64,000 nt of DNA, from positions 33,124-97,123 of the forward strand of contig NZ_PZGG01000001.1 of assembly GCF_003043455.1 (NCBI RefSeq), written 5' to 3'. The notes beneath the pieces were generated by a model, which did no database searches, was not told the DNA's origin, and saw only the letters and a list, made by a program, of their open reading frames with translations. Both the position numbers and the translations under genes were made by a program. The first letter of the stretch is position 1. Every line of letters starts with the position of its first letter. Shown here in pieces: positions 48,366 to 58,325 of this stretch. The DNA comes from Staphylococcus simulans. Its GTDB lineage: Bacteria; Bacillota; Bacilli; Staphylococcales; Staphylococcaceae.

Positions 48366-49277
48366 ATGGATAAAGGACATACTTTGTCGCAAGCTTCTGG
48401 TCGTGTAACCCTTAAAGAACTGAAAGCAATTATTAAAATGGGGCTCGTTCAAGGGAACTTAATTCCTGCCTTCACAGGGGCATGGCTAGCGATTGTATTA
48501 ACGAATCACTCCTTCCTATCATCTATACCGCAAATTCTGTTAATGATGATCGGTTCAACGCTCATCATGGGGGGCGCATGTGCACTCAATAACTATTATG
48601 ACCAAGATATTGACAGCATTATGCCAAGCAAACAATCAAGACCGACAGTCAATAACAGAATTTCAAATAAAAATTTATTGATTTTAAGCTTCGGAATGAT
48701 GGTTTTAGGTGAAATATTATTATTTATCCTTAACATACCATCAGGTGTCATTGGTTTAATGGGCATTATCGGCTACGTATCATTTTATTCAATTTGGTCT
48801 AAACGCCACACAACTTGGAATACTGTTGTTGGGAGTTTCCCAGGTGCAGTACCGCCATTAATCGGCTGGACAGCAATTGAAGGCCAACTGAGTTTAACAG
48901 CAATCGCGTTGTTCTTAGTGGTATTTTGTTGGCAACCGATCCATTTCTATGCCTTAGCTATTAAACGTCAAGACGAATATTCTTTAGCTAAAGTTCCTAT
49001 GTTACCATCTGTTAGAGGTTTTAACCGTACACGTGTAGGTATGATTTTATGGTTAATCGCATTATTGCCTTTACCATTATTATTTACTAATTTAGGTACG
49101 GTATTCGTTGTATTGGCAACACTTCTGAACTTAGGTTGGATGTATCTTGGCTTAACAAGCTTCAAGAAGAACTTCAATCAAAAGAAATGGGCTACGTTAA
49201 TGTTTGTTTACTCACTGAACTATTTAGTGCTATTCTTTGCATTAGCAGTCGTAATTTCTTTAATCAATATGATTTAA
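48366..49277 (+). CDS. ctaB: Protoheme IX farnesyltransferase (heme O synthase)
   Basis: UbiA-family membrane prenyltransferase that adds a farnesyl group to heme B. 303 residues from ATG 48366 (AAGGAGGGG 5 nt upstream; earlier in-frame ATGs lie before it). The metal/prenyl-diphosphate motif is [17 protein letters not shown] (residues about 72-88), with the second region [26 protein letters not shown]. Nine hydrophobic segments. The ctaM gene follows 25 nt later on the same message. Confidence 0.96.
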   Translation: MDKGHTLSQASGRVTLKELKAIIKMGLVQGNLIPAFTGAWLAIVLTNHSFLSSIPQILLMMIGSTLIMGGACALNNYYDQDIDSIMPSKQSRPTVNNRISNKNLLILSFGMMVLGEILLFILNIPSGVIGLMGIIGYVSFYSIWSKRHTTWNTVVGSFPGAVPPLIGWTAIEGQLSLTAIALFLVVFCWQPIHFYALAIKRQDEYSLAKVPMLPSVRGFNRTRVGMILWLIALLPLPLLFTNLGTVFVVLATLLNLGWMYLGLTSFKKNFNQKKWATLMFVYSLNYLVLFFALAVVISLINMI

Positions 49278-49302
49278 ATAAATTGAAGATAGGATGAGAT
49301 TT

Positions 49303-49764
49303 ATGAGTCTACCTATATTGCCGACGATAAGTACAAGCTGTATTCAAATTTGTGCGGCGTTAGTTATTGTTGGATGGTACTTGATTAAAAAACGTAAAAT
49401 TGAAGCGCATAAGAAAGTAATGTTGACAGCAGCGTTCTTCGCATTAACATTCTTTATTATTTATGCGAGTAGAACATTCTTTATCGGGAACACTGCTTTC
49501 GGTGGACCTGCATGGTTAAAAGGATATTACCATTTCTTCTTGATTTTCCACATCGCGTTATCAACAGTGGGTGGATTAATGGGATTATTCCAAATCATCA
49601 CAGCGTTTAAAGACAAATTTAATCTTCACCGCAAGGTTGGACCTTGGGCAGCGATTATTTGGATTTTTACAGCTTTCACAGGTATTATCGTATACATCTT
49701 GTTATATGTTATGTACCCAGGTGGAGAAACAACTTCATTATTTAAAGCAACTTTCGGCTTTTAA
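49303..49764 (+). CDS. ctaM: CtaM / DUF420 oxidase assembly membrane protein
   Basis: 153 residues from ATG 49303 behind AGGATGAGA. Four hydrophobic helices and conserved histidines in KIEAHKKVM, YYHFFLIFHIALST and NLHRKVGPW that could bind heme or copper. From memory, the S. aureus homologue CtaM is required for function of the aa3 menaquinol oxidase. Its place directly after the heme O synthase gene fits that role. Terminator follows. Confidence 0.85.
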   Translation: MSLPILPTISTSCIQICAALVIVGWYLIKKRKIEAHKKVMLTAAFFALTFFIIYASRTFFIGNTAFGGPAWLKGYYHFFLIFHIALSTVGGLMGLFQIITAFKDKFNLHRKVGPWAAIIWIFTAFTGIIVYILLYVMYPGGETTSLFKATFGF

Positions 49765-49770
49765 AATGTA

Positions 49771-49814
49771 AAACATCGACTGATGACGTTAAATGTTGTC
49801 AGTCGATGTTTTTA
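49771..49814 (+). terminator. Terminator of ctaB-ctaM
   Basis: AAACATCGACTGA and TCAGTCGATGTTT arms, then TTTATAT. Confidence 0.85.
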
Positions 49815-49889
49815 TATAAAGACTATCCTTGCGAGTGTGCGTGTGAAACGTGTACAATGATAATTACTTAACATTGAGGTGGGCGGAGA

Positions 49890-50930
49890 ATGAGGAATTT
49901 AATTATTAAAGTTATAGGCGTTTTGCTTCTTATAACTTTTCTTATCTATTTATTTTATTCGCCACGGCTGAAATTTGATGTGTTAGAAAATCCCAACAAG
50001 AAAACACCGACAAAAATTGAACAAACACAGAAAAAAGGGCCGGAGACTGAAAACCCAAAACCTAAGTCAGGGATTGGAACGTGGGTCAATAATGACATTA
50101 GCGGTTTGACGAAGAAATTTGGTCAAGCTGATCGTGTCTATGCATACGCAAATGACTATAAAAACTATGTCTTTAGAGCGCAAAATCAATATTATATTGT
50201 GACGGCTAAAAATAATATCATTAAATCAGTCTACGCGACAGGAACAAAAGCGGATATTGAACCAATCAATATCTCTGAAGATGCTTCAAGTATTTTTGAG
50301 AACACCAGTATTAATCCAGAACCCCGTATTAAAGCTGACGGGAAGTCTTATGATATAGAACTTTCTGATGAAGATATGAAAACGCAAATGTTGATTAAAT
50401 ATGGTGACGTTTACGCACAAGTGTATATCGATCAACAAACTAACAAAGTAGTCGGTGTCAGATTCTTAGATGCAGATGCACTGCTTATGTTTAATCCATA
50501 TCAAATGACACAGACATCAAACGAGAAAACGGTCGAAAATAAACATAAAGATGTCCCATATGAACAAAACGTAAACCAATTGATGACGCTTTATGAAGTC
50601 ACAAATCAAATCAGAGGTTTAAAAGGACTTAAACCATTCAAAGTAAATAATGATTTAAGTCACATTGCTTCAGTAAACTTATATGAAAGCACAAATAATA
50701 AAAATGTCGAATTTACTGAAGGTGCTTTGAAACAACAATTAGATGATCGAAATATAAAATTTGAAGTTGTAGGTCAAAACGTCGGTTATGATTTTAATGA
50801 TGTGCCGACACTCTTGCATAGTTGGCTGAATTCAGATATTCACCGTTCTCGTTTATTAAATACACAGTATACTGAGATGGGCGGAGATGTCATGGATGGC
50901 TACTATACATTAATATTTATTGGAGACTGA
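49890..50930 (+). CDS. CAP-domain (SCP/PR1-like) secreted or anchored protein, YlbC-like
   Basis: 346 residues. One N-terminal membrane segment (residues 4-24) without a clear cleavage site, a Lys/Pro/Thr-rich spacer, a CAP-associated N-terminal domain (about 60-200, WVNNDISGLTKKFGQADRVYAYANDY), and a C-terminal CAP domain (about 225-346, LYEVTNQIRGLKGLKPFKVNNDLSHIA to HSWLNSDIHRSRLL). So it is extracellular and membrane-tethered. The function of bacterial CAP proteins is largely unknown. The order ctaB/ctaM-ylbC-ylbF matches Bacillus. AGGTGGGCGG upstream; 14 nt to ylbF. Confidence 0.82.
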   Translation: MRNLIIKVIGVLLLITFLIYLFYSPRLKFDVLENPNKKTPTKIEQTQKKGPETENPKPKSGIGTWVNNDISGLTKKFGQADRVYAYANDYKNYVFRAQNQYYIVTAKNNIIKSVYATGTKADIEPINISEDASSIFENTSINPEPRIKADGKSYDIELSDEDMKTQMLIKYGDVYAQVYIDQQTNKVVGVRFLDADALLMFNPYQMTQTSNEKTVENKHKDVPYEQNVNQLMTLYEVTNQIRGLKGLKPFKVNNDLSHIASVNLYESTNNKNVEFTEGALKQQLDDRNIKFEVVGQNVGYDFNDVPTLLHSWLNSDIHRSRLLNTQYTEMGGDVMDGYYTLIFIGD

Positions 50931-50944
50931 TGGAAGGTGACAAT

Positions 50945-51385
50945 ATGATTAATTCTGAAGTCATTGATGTTTTAGATGGTGTAGATGAAGTCAGTGAAAT
51001 GATTTTAAACTCAGAGATTTATCAAGAATATATAACAGCACGTCAAGCAATGAACGAAGATGAAACAGCACAAACACATTATCAAACGTTTATGAAATAC
51101 AAAGAACGCTATGATGAAGTGATGCGCTTCGGTAAATACCATCCAGATTACCAAACAGTGACACGTGCGACACGTAAAAGTAAGCGTGCATATGATATGG
51201 TTCCATCTGTGATGGCTTATAAACAAAAAGAAACAGAACTTCAAAATTTAGTGGATGAAGTGATCACTATTATCGCAACTTCTATTTCGGATAATGTAAA
51301 AATTGAAGTTGGAAATCCATTCTTTAGAACAGATATGCACGGATGCAGTACTGGCGGCACATGCCAATGTCAAATCCATGCTTAA
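50945..51385 (+). CDS. ylbF: YlbF/RicF family regulator
   Basis: 146 residues from ATG 50945 (GGAAGGTGA upstream). Helical Com_YlbF domain with the sequence MTYKERYDEVMRFGKYHPD-like region (KYKERYDEVMRFGKYHPDYQ). The C-terminus carries three cysteines in HGCSTGGTCQC, the right pattern for the Fe-S cluster reported for the B. subtilis RicA-RicF-RicT complex, which assists RNase Y in mRNA maturation. Follows the CAP-domain gene; ends at a strong bidirectional terminator. Confidence 0.85.
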   Translation: MINSEVIDVLDGVDEVSEMILNSEIYQEYITARQAMNEDETAQTHYQTFMKYKERYDEVMRFGKYHPDYQTVTRATRKSKRAYDMVPSVMAYKQKETELQNLVDEVITIIATSISDNVKIEVGNPFFRTDMHGCSTGGTCQCQIHA

Positions 51386-51397
51386 TAAAAAACAATA

Positions 51398-51447
51398 AGC
51401 AACACCCGCTACTATCGGTATGATGACCAAAGTAGCGGGTGTTGCTT
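51398..51447. terminator. Strong bidirectional terminator between ylbF and the GDPD gene
   Basis: Perfect 16-bp arms (AAGCAACACCCGCTAC / GTAGCGGGTGTTGCTT) between convergent genes. The T-run is short on both sides, but stem stability is high. Confidence 0.8.
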
Positions 51448-51484
51448 TGTATATTAATAATTATAATTTGAGTGATCAATCATA

Positions 51485-52411
51485 TTAATGTTGAACTTGA
51501 TTTTGACGATATTGGAACGCAAGGTCAGGTCGGTCAGTGACAATAGTATGTGTACCTTTGTTGAAGAGGTCACTCATTAAATCAATACTGTTGACACCAT
51601 AATAACCTGGAACGATATTACGTGAATTCAACCAATTGATTAAACGTTTTGAAGTAAGTGGTACACCATGATAACTTGTCGGCATTTGGAAAGTGTTGGC
51701 TTGTGCTTCAAACATATTGCCGAAGCCGCTGAAGAATTTAACGATGCCTACAGTTACTTCTTCTTGACTCGCGCCGACTGCGACAGTACCTAAAGCTAAT
51801 TCAGAAAATCTTGCGATTTGTTCCTGATAGAAGCTCGTCACTAATACACGATCTTGTGCATTGTGACGTACAATAGATTTGTATAATAGCTCTGGAGCAA
51901 TCGTACCTTCATAAGAGTCTGGGCTGTCTTTTAAATCTACATTGATTAATGTGTCAGGATATAATTCTAATAATTCATCAAAGGTTAAGATTTTCGCATC
52001 TGGATGATTGCGATAAGGTGTATCGTTATTGATATCTTTAAAATGATAACCTGCATCAAGCTTTTGTAGCTCTTCTAATCGATGCTCACGCACTTTGCCT
52101 GAACCGTTTGTAGTACGGTCGACTGTCGCATCATGAAAGACAATCAATTGTTCATCGCTAGTTACACGTACATCAGTTTCGAAACCATCTACTTCATATG
52201 ATGAAGCAGTATCAAACGCAAGTTTTGTTTGTTCTGGACGTAAAGCCATACCGCCGCGATGTGCGAAAATATAATGAGGTTTACGTGTGAAGAATGCTGG
52301 GATGGGTTGAGGTTCTGGTTGTCCTTTAAATTTTGACAATAAGATAAGTCCGCTGAATATACCGGCAGCACCTGCTACACTGTTTCTGATAAGTCTACTT
52401 ATTTTTACCAT
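51485..52411 (-). CDS. Glycerophosphodiester phosphodiesterase family protein, membrane-anchored
   Basis: 308 residues. Uncleaved-looking N-terminal anchor (NSVAGAAGIFSGLILLSKF, residues 10-28), then a GDPD TIM barrel outside the membrane: FAHRGGMALRPEQT (catalytic His and Glu), GFETDVRVTSDEQLIVFHDATVDRTTNG (metal ligands Glu, Asp and second His). It would release glycerol-3-phosphate from glycerophosphodiesters, possibly including teichoic-acid-derived ones; the substrate is inferred. Not the secreted GlpQ, which has a cleaved signal. GGAGG before the ATG. Confidence 0.85.
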   Translation of the reverse strand: MVKISRLIRNSVAGAAGIFSGLILLSKFKGQPEPQPIPAFFTRKPHYIFAHRGGMALRPEQTKLAFDTASSYEVDGFETDVRVTSDEQLIVFHDATVDRTTNGSGKVREHRLEELQKLDAGYHFKDINNDTPYRNHPDAKILTFDELLELYPDTLINVDLKDSPDSYEGTIAPELLYKSIVRHNAQDRVLVTSFYQEQIARFSELALGTVAVGASQEEVTVGIVKFFSGFGNMFEAQANTFQMPTSYHGVPLTSKRLINWLNSRNIVPGYYGVNSIDLMSDLFNKGTHTIVTDRPDLAFQYRQNQVQH

Positions 52412-52549
52412 GGAATTTCCTCCTTGTATTCTATGAAGCTAACCAAAAGTTATATCTAAGAAGCGTGAGGGCTTAGTGATACAAGGGTTTGGTTATTTCA
52501 AATTTAGTTCAGTCGTGATACTATAGATTAAAGTAATGGAGTGATCAAA

Positions 52550-52804
52550 ATGACAGAAATCATACCTAGAACCAGTTTAATTATATACCTTAAACATATG
52601 AAGCATGAACGTCATATTAGAAAATACGGTCATATTATTAATAGTAATCGTAACCGTAAATATGTCATCATGTATATCAATGAAAATGATGCCGATCATA
52701 TTGTCAACCGACTCATGAAATTAAAGTATGTGCGTCACATTGAAGGTTCTCCTTATAAATATTTAAAGAAAACGTATGAAAAAGAAAAATACGAAATCAA
52801 TTAA
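52550..52804 (+). CDS. YlbG (UPF0298/DUF2129) family protein
   Basis: 84 residues from ATG 52550 with GGAGTGA upstream (an in-frame GTG at 52541 overlaps that site). Basic; contains [21 protein letters not shown] and [36 protein letters not shown], the core of this family. Function unknown. Lies between ylbF and rsmD as in Bacillus. Confidence 0.85.
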   Translation: MTEIIPRTSLIIYLKHMKHERHIRKYGHIINSNRNRKYVIMYINENDADHIVNRLMKLKYVRHIEGSPYKYLKKTYEKEKYEIN

Positions 52805-52856
52805 TAGTTACACTACTGTATCAACAAATATAACCCTTATGACAGGGCATTAAACG

Positions 52857-53246
52857 TTATTGTAATGGCGGTATCCAATGATATAAGCGTAAGACACCGA
52901 CTAAATAATTGAAATAGAGTTCTAAATCATGAAAATCGTCTGTAGATTTTACATCTAATTCACTTAACGGTAATTGATAATCTTCAGCGAAGCCGCGAAT
53001 CATTTCTGATTTTTTATTATCCTCTGGATGAGGATAAGGGAAGGCGTTCAACATGATATACATGGCTTGGAAATAATTGCCTTCAGTCGGCTTCATAATG
53101 ATTGCCGCAGAACTTAAACCTTTGTCTGAATTTGGACTGTTAAAGAATACAATGCGATTAATACGTTCATGATTGTATTGAATGAGTGTTTTGAACTCAA
53201 ATAAATCGGTGAGTCCTTCACCGAGTACAATAAAAGATTGTTTCAT
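52857..53246 (-). CDS. Conserved hypothetical protein, possibly DUF7147
   Basis: 129 residues from ATG 53246. AGGAGG lies about 12 nt upstream, a little far, but no better start is visible. Soluble; N-terminus MKQSFIVLGEGLTDLFEFKTLI, then RINRIVFFNSP, SSAAIIMKPTEGNYFQAMYIM, and a C-terminus ending YHWIPPLQ. Relatives in Bacillaceae have often been mislabelled methylthioribose kinase, and no kinase motif is seen. Opposite in direction to its rsmD and ylbG neighbours. Confidence 0.6.
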   Translation of the reverse strand: MKQSFIVLGEGLTDLFEFKTLIQYNHERINRIVFFNSPNSDKGLSSAAIIMKPTEGNYFQAMYIMLNAFPYPHPEDNKKSEMIRGFAEDYQLPLSELDVKSTDDFHDLELYFNYLVGVLRLYHWIPPLQ

Positions 53247-53310
53247 TTTGGGAATAGCCTCCTTATTACCCAAATTATATTATAGATTAAGAGGGGAAGT
53301 GAAGTATTAG

Positions 53311-54340
<1,030 letters not shown>

Positions 54341-54341
54341 T

Positions 54342-54400
54342 AAAACACGTTTCAACGTCTATTTGTATCATACAAAAGGTGTTGAAACGTGTTTTTTGTT
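54342..54400. terminator. Bidirectional terminator between coaD and the OCD gene
   Basis: Perfect 15-bp arms AAAACACGTTTCAAC / GTTGAAACGTGTTTT, with T6 on the plus strand. Confidence 0.9.
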
Positions 54401-54425
54401 TAATATTAAATGTTTTATTTTTGGG

Positions 54426-55376
54426 TTAGTGATCTAATTTTTCATACGCACCGATAGCGACAGCTAAATCAAAGTAAGCGGCACCAACACATTTAAAAAC
54501 AGTAATCGCATCATTGTCCTTACGGTATGAAGTGCCTTGTTGTGAAAGTGTTTTGAGTTCATCACTGATATCATCGAAGGTAAAGGTTTGGTTTTGATTC
54601 GCTTCAATTAATTCTCCAGACTCTTCTTTGGCGCCTTCAAGATCATCTACGACGACACTTTCTGCTTGCGTGAAAATATTTGCGTCTAGTTCTTTCATAT
54701 CCGGTTGGTAAGAACCGATACCGTTGATATGTGTACCTGGTTGAACATCTTCAGCGTCAAAGACAGGTTGTGTTGAAGGTGTTTGGCAATTAATAATATC
54801 TGCTTGTTTGACCAATTCTGATACATCATCTAAAACTTGTACATTTAAATCTGGATAATCATTTAAAATACGTGTTTTAAAGTCTTGTGCTTTTTTAGTT
54901 GTGCGGTTATAAAGCAAGACGGTATCAATAGAGCGGACCTCGATATTGCCTAAGAATTGTTCGTAAGCCATACCGCCTGTACCAATCACCCCTAAAGTCG
55001 ACGCATCTTCGCGACTCATATACTTAGTCGCAATACCGCTCAGTGCACCAGTTCTTAGACGTGTGAGATAACTGCCATCTAACATGGCTTTGGTTTCGCC
55101 ATTTTTAAGATTGGTAATCACGATTTGTGCTTGTGTTGTTGGTAAATTGTGTTTTGGATTCTCTGGTGTAATAGATGTAATTTTAATCGTGCCGAGTTGT
55201 TTGGCTAAGTCAACACAAGGCATATATAACATAGATTTTGCACCATCACCTGTAGGAATCACGGTACGTGGTGCAGTTTTGATTTGATCGAGATTATTAA
55301 AACTCTGTTCAATTGCGGTAATCGCATCTTTCATATGATAATGTTCTTTTACTTCTGTTTCTGAATATACTTGCAT
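54426..55376 (-). CDS. Ornithine cyclodeaminase / mu-crystallin family enzyme
   Basis: 316 residues. NAD-binding motif GVIGTGGMAYEQF (about residues 128-140), with upstream TRLRTGALSGIATKYMSR, which is diagnostic for the OCD/mu-crystallin family. Members act as ornithine cyclodeaminase, alanine dehydrogenase, ketimine reductase or SbnB-type enzymes; the reaction here cannot be decided. It starts 14 nt after the tmcAL stop and shares its message; GGGGG lies upstream of the ATG. In the S. aureus order I recall, coaD is followed directly by the ylbM gene, so this gene looks like a lineage-specific insertion. Confidence 0.85.
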   Translation of the reverse strand: MQVYSETEVKEHYHMKDAITAIEQSFNNLDQIKTAPRTVIPTGDGAKSMLYMPCVDLAKQLGTIKITSITPENPKHNLPTTQAQIVITNLKNGETKAMLDGSYLTRLRTGALSGIATKYMSREDASTLGVIGTGGMAYEQFLGNIEVRSIDTVLLYNRTTKKAQDFKTRILNDYPDLNVQVLDDVSELVKQADIINCQTPSTQPVFDAEDVQPGTHINGIGSYQPDMKELDANIFTQAESVVVDDLEGAKEESGELIEANQNQTFTFDDISDELKTLSQQGTSYRKDNDAITVFKCVGAAYFDLAVAIGAYEKLDH

Positions 55377-55390
55377 GTTGATTTACCCCC

Positions 55391-56533
55391 TTATTGTGAC
55401 TGTACCCTAATTACAGGTGTATTGAAATCGTCAGCGGTTTGACCAGACAGAGTATTATAGATTTCAGTTGCTTTGATTTCAGGTTCAAAGTATCGGGCAG
55501 TTGCTTTGTTGACATTAGTGATATATTGACGTTCTGGAAAATCTTTCTTCAATTGTTTTAAATACGCTTGTCCTTTTTCGTTCATACCCAAGATACGTAC
55601 AGCATCAATTTCGTTTTGTTTATTCGCTTGTTTAAAGTTTAACAAGCAGTTCATTAACATACGTTGAATACGGGTATACGTATAGCGCTTAGTTTTAAGC
55701 AGCTGCATTAATTGTTCAAAGTTGTGTGCAGATGGAATTTTTTCTTTTAAACGGTACTCAAATCCTTCGCTGATTGTATGCATTTCGCGTAGTTCTTCAA
55801 GAGAGGCACGTAATAATGTAAATTTCAGATAAGGGAACACTGCATCTAAAGTTAACTGCGGTGATGTATATAAATGCTTAACTGCTTCAGGCACAACAGT
55901 TTCAAAGCTAGTATCATTGTTTTTTAGCGCCTTTCTAATAGCGCTGCCGCTTGCGAAAGATTGGTTATCTATCATTTGATTATGATGGTTTGTTTGATGA
56001 CGTTTCAGTGTCAAAGGTGTGATGTGAGCTGCATAATTGTGTATTGCTTGTACATAAGAGAGACCTAAGATATTATTAGGTGTCTGCAGTAAAGCGGGTT
56101 CATCTAATATTTCATGAATGATTCTAGGGTAACTTTTCCCTTCGTGCAGCTTTGTTTGAAATTCTGGGTGTTCTTCGATATGGTTGAGTTGCATGGCAAC
56201 ATGTTCGAAATCTTTGATGCTGCCGGATTCACTACCGAACACGAGTGCATCACAATTCAGATAGTCAGCAACTTTGACACCCATTTCTGCGAAGTATTCT
56301 CCAGCAGATAACGCTGCATAAGCAGGAAGCTCGACGACAAGGTCGCAAGCAGAGAGTGCCAATTGTGTGCGTAAAAATTTATTGTAGATTGCGGGCTCTC
56401 CGCGCATCACAAATTGACCGCTCATAATAGCAACAGTAAGATCTGCATCAGCGATTTGACGTGCTTGTTCTGCATGGTAGACATGCCCGTTATGGAAGGG
56501 GTTATACTCTGTAATCAGTGCAGCGCATTTCAT
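55391..56533 (-). CDS. tmcAL: tRNA(Met) cytidine acetate ligase
   Basis: Forms N4-acetylcytidine at the wobble base of elongator tRNA-Met with acetate and ATP (formerly YlbM). 380 residues from ATG 56533, which has AAAGGACGG 7 nt upstream. HxGH-type nucleotidyl motif in ITEYNPFHNGHVYH near the N-terminus, and SGQFVMRGEPAIYNKF. The C-terminal half contains KTKRYTYTRIQRMLMN. Divergent from the DUF177-rpmF operon, followed by the OCD gene on the same strand. Confidence 0.92.
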   Translation of the reverse strand: MKCAALITEYNPFHNGHVYHAEQARQIADADLTVAIMSGQFVMRGEPAIYNKFLRTQLALSACDLVVELPAYAALSAGEYFAEMGVKVADYLNCDALVFGSESGSIKDFEHVAMQLNHIEEHPEFQTKLHEGKSYPRIIHEILDEPALLQTPNNILGLSYVQAIHNYAAHITPLTLKRHQTNHHNQMIDNQSFASGSAIRKALKNNDTSFETVVPEAVKHLYTSPQLTLDAVFPYLKFTLLRASLEELREMHTISEGFEYRLKEKIPSAHNFEQLMQLLKTKRYTYTRIQRMLMNCLLNFKQANKQNEIDAVRILGMNEKGQAYLKQLKKDFPERQYITNVNKATARYFEPEIKATEIYNTLSGQTADDFNTPVIRVQSQ

Positions 56534-56601
56534 TTGCAATCCGTCCTTTCAGAATTCATTATGATTATTGTATCAAAAAGTCAAGATGTTAAGAAAAAAT
56601 C

Positions 56602-56630
56602 TTGACAACTTAACGCTAGAAAGTTAAAAT
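56602..56630 (+). promoter_or_regulatory. Promoter of DUF177-rpmF
   Basis: Consensus TTGACA, exact 17-nt spacer, TAAAAT. The -35 forms the right half of an inverted repeat GTCAAGAT...ATCTTGAC (56580-56606) with a TTGACT on the other strand. Confidence 0.75.
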
Positions 56631-56660
56631 AAATTTTGTGCTTGTTAGAGGTGAAGCCAT

Positions 56661-57209
56661 ATGAAATGGTCAATAACGCAATTAAGAAAATATCAAGGTC
56701 AGCCTTTTGAATTTGATCAAACAGTAAATTATAATCATTTAATTGATAAATTAGGACTTATAGATTTATCTGATATCCGAGTGAAGGGCAAACTTGATGT
56801 CAAATCAAATGAAGTTGTCGCTGATATCCACTTAACTGGTGCGTACACGATGGAAGATGCGCGTACATTGAAACCGGTGGAAGTGCCGATTGATGTCGAA
56901 ACAACAGAAATATTTGATTTAGAAGGTCATGAGTTTAGTGATAGTGAAGAGGATGATGAACATTATCATCTTGCTACAAACGGAATGATTGATTTACGTG
57001 ATATCGCAGAAGAGCTTGTCATCATAGAAAAGCCTATCCGAGCAGTGGCTGAAGACAGCAGTTTAGAAGACATGCTGCAGAGCGGTCAAGGTTGGGAAGT
57101 TATTGACGAAGACGAATTAGAAGAAAGTGAACAAGCAGAAGAAATCTCTTCTAAGAAAGTCGATCCAAGGCTTCAAAAATTGCAACAATTTTATGATGAA
57201 AAGCAATAG
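56661..57209 (+). CDS. DUF177/YceD family protein (YlbN)
   Basis: 182 residues. Begins MKWSITQLRKYQGQPFEFDQTV and is acidic throughout, with SDSEEDDEHYHLATNGMIDLRDIAEELVIIEKPIRAV, the family core. DUF177 genes are almost always directly upstream of rpmF, as here, and have been linked to 23S rRNA accumulation. GAGGTGAAG upstream of the ATG; 91 nt to rpmF. Confidence 0.9.
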   Translation: MKWSITQLRKYQGQPFEFDQTVNYNHLIDKLGLIDLSDIRVKGKLDVKSNEVVADIHLTGAYTMEDARTLKPVEVPIDVETTEIFDLEGHEFSDSEEDDEHYHLATNGMIDLRDIAEELVIIEKPIRAVAEDSSLEDMLQSGQGWEVIDEDELEESEQAEEISSKKVDPRLQKLQQFYDEKQ

Positions 57210-57300
57210 AAGTTGATGTACAATAGATAGTATTGTTATTAACATCTTAATCGCACAGTAACAAAGATTTTTGTGTTTGAAATTTAAGGAGGATTAAATC

Positions 57301-57474
57301 ATGGCAGTACCAAAAAGAAGAACATCTAAAACTAGAAAAAATAAACGTCGTACTCACTTTAAATTATCAGTACCAGGTATGACTGAATGCCCTAACTGTG
57401 GTGAATACAAATTATCTCACCGCGTTTGTAAAAACTGTGGTTCTTACAACGGTGAAGAAGTCGTTACAAAATAA
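57301..57474 (+). CDS. rpmF: 50S ribosomal protein L32
   Basis: 57 residues, too short for many ORF callers. [19 protein letters not shown], then two CxxC knuckles (CPNC and CKNC) forming a zinc ribbon; this is the zinc-binding (C+) form, so no zinc-independent paralogue is implied here. AAGGAGG precedes the ATG. Last gene of the DUF177-rpmF pair; a terminator follows at 57485. Confidence 0.97.
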   Translation: MAVPKRRTSKTRKNKRRTHFKLSVPGMTECPNCGEYKLSHRVCKNCGSYNGEEVVTK

Positions 57475-57484
57475 TTGATGAATC

Positions 57485-57524
57485 ATGAGACCCATCGTCT
57501 ATAACGGTAGGTCTCATTTTTTGT
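57485..57524 (+). terminator. Terminator of rpmF
   Basis: TGAGACC and GGTCTCA arms with an inner CG-rich loop, then T6. Confidence 0.85.
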
Positions 57525-57578
57525 TTATGAGAAACAACATGATAAAATAAGGAAAAATCGTAAATGAGGTAACCAACT

Positions 57579-58325
57579 ATGGAACAAATTACGTCACCGC
57601 AAAATGCGAAGGTAAAACAAGCAAATAAATTAAAAAAGAAAAAAGAACGAGATAAAACAGGATTGTTGTTGGTAGAAGGGACACATTTGATTGAAGAAGC
57701 GGTTCAAAGCCAGTTAACAGTGAAACAACTTTTTGTTGTTGAACCTGAACGTTTTGATACACAATTAATCGAAGCTGCTGAAGAAGCGTTTCACATTAAC
57801 TTTAAAGTAGCAGAAAGTTTATCTGGAACTGTGACACCTCAAGGTATCTTTGCGGTCATTGAAAAACCAGAGGTTGCTTCACGTATCGCAGAGGCTAAAC
57901 AAGTATTGCTGCTTGATCGTATCCAAGACCCAGGTAATCTTGGTACTTTGATTCGTACAGCCGATGCTGCCGCATTAGACTTGATTGTCTTGTCGCCAGG
58001 GACTGCAGATGCGTATCAAGATAAAGTATTGCGTTCAAGTCAAGGCAGTGTTTTCCACTTGCCGATTGTCACGCAACCGATTGAAGAATTTATCAATCAA
58101 TTTGATGGACCAGTATACGGCACTGCATTAGAAGATGCGGTGAATTTTAATGAAGAGGCGTCACAAGAAACGTTTGCACTATTGCTTGGTAACGAAGGCC
58201 AGGGTGTCGATCCAGAATTATTAAGTCATACGACGAAACGTTTAACGATCCCGATGTACGGGGCAGCTGAAAGTCTGAATGTAGCGATTGCAGGCAGTAT
58301 TTTAATCTATAAATTAAAAGGTTGA
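57579..58325 (+). CDS. TrmH/SpoU-family RNA 2'-O-methyltransferase (YsgA-like)
   Basis: 248 residues. N-terminal substrate-binding domain (1-95), then the SPOUT knot with its three motifs: DRIQDPGNLGTLIRTADA, LLLGNEGQGVDPELL and IPMYGAAESLNVAIAGSILIYKL. It should methylate a ribose in rRNA or tRNA; the target is unknown. In Bacillus the ysgA gene lies directly upstream of pheS, as here. The pheST promoter -35 overlaps its stop codon. Confidence 0.88.
   Translation: MEQITSPQNAKVKQANKLKKKKERDKTGLLLVEGTHLIEEAVQSQLTVKQLFVVEPERFDTQLIEAAEEAFHINFKVAESLSGTVTPQGIFAVIEKPEVASRIAEAKQVLLLDRIQDPGNLGTLIRTADAAALDLIVLSPGTADAYQDKVLRSSQGSVFHLPIVTQPIEEFINQFDGPVYGTALEDAVNFNEEASQETFALLLGNEGQGVDPELLSHTTKRLTIPMYGAAESLNVAIAGSILIYKLKG

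Noticed and set aside
49840..49875. Fur box before the CAP-domain gene
   Set aside because: Only about half of the 19-bp consensus matches (ATGATAATTA) and the symmetric half is missing.
54426..55376. SbnB (staphyloferrin B precursor enzyme) as identity of the OCD gene
   Set aside because: SbnB works with SbnA and the sbn cluster, none of which is present here; family membership alone is not enough.
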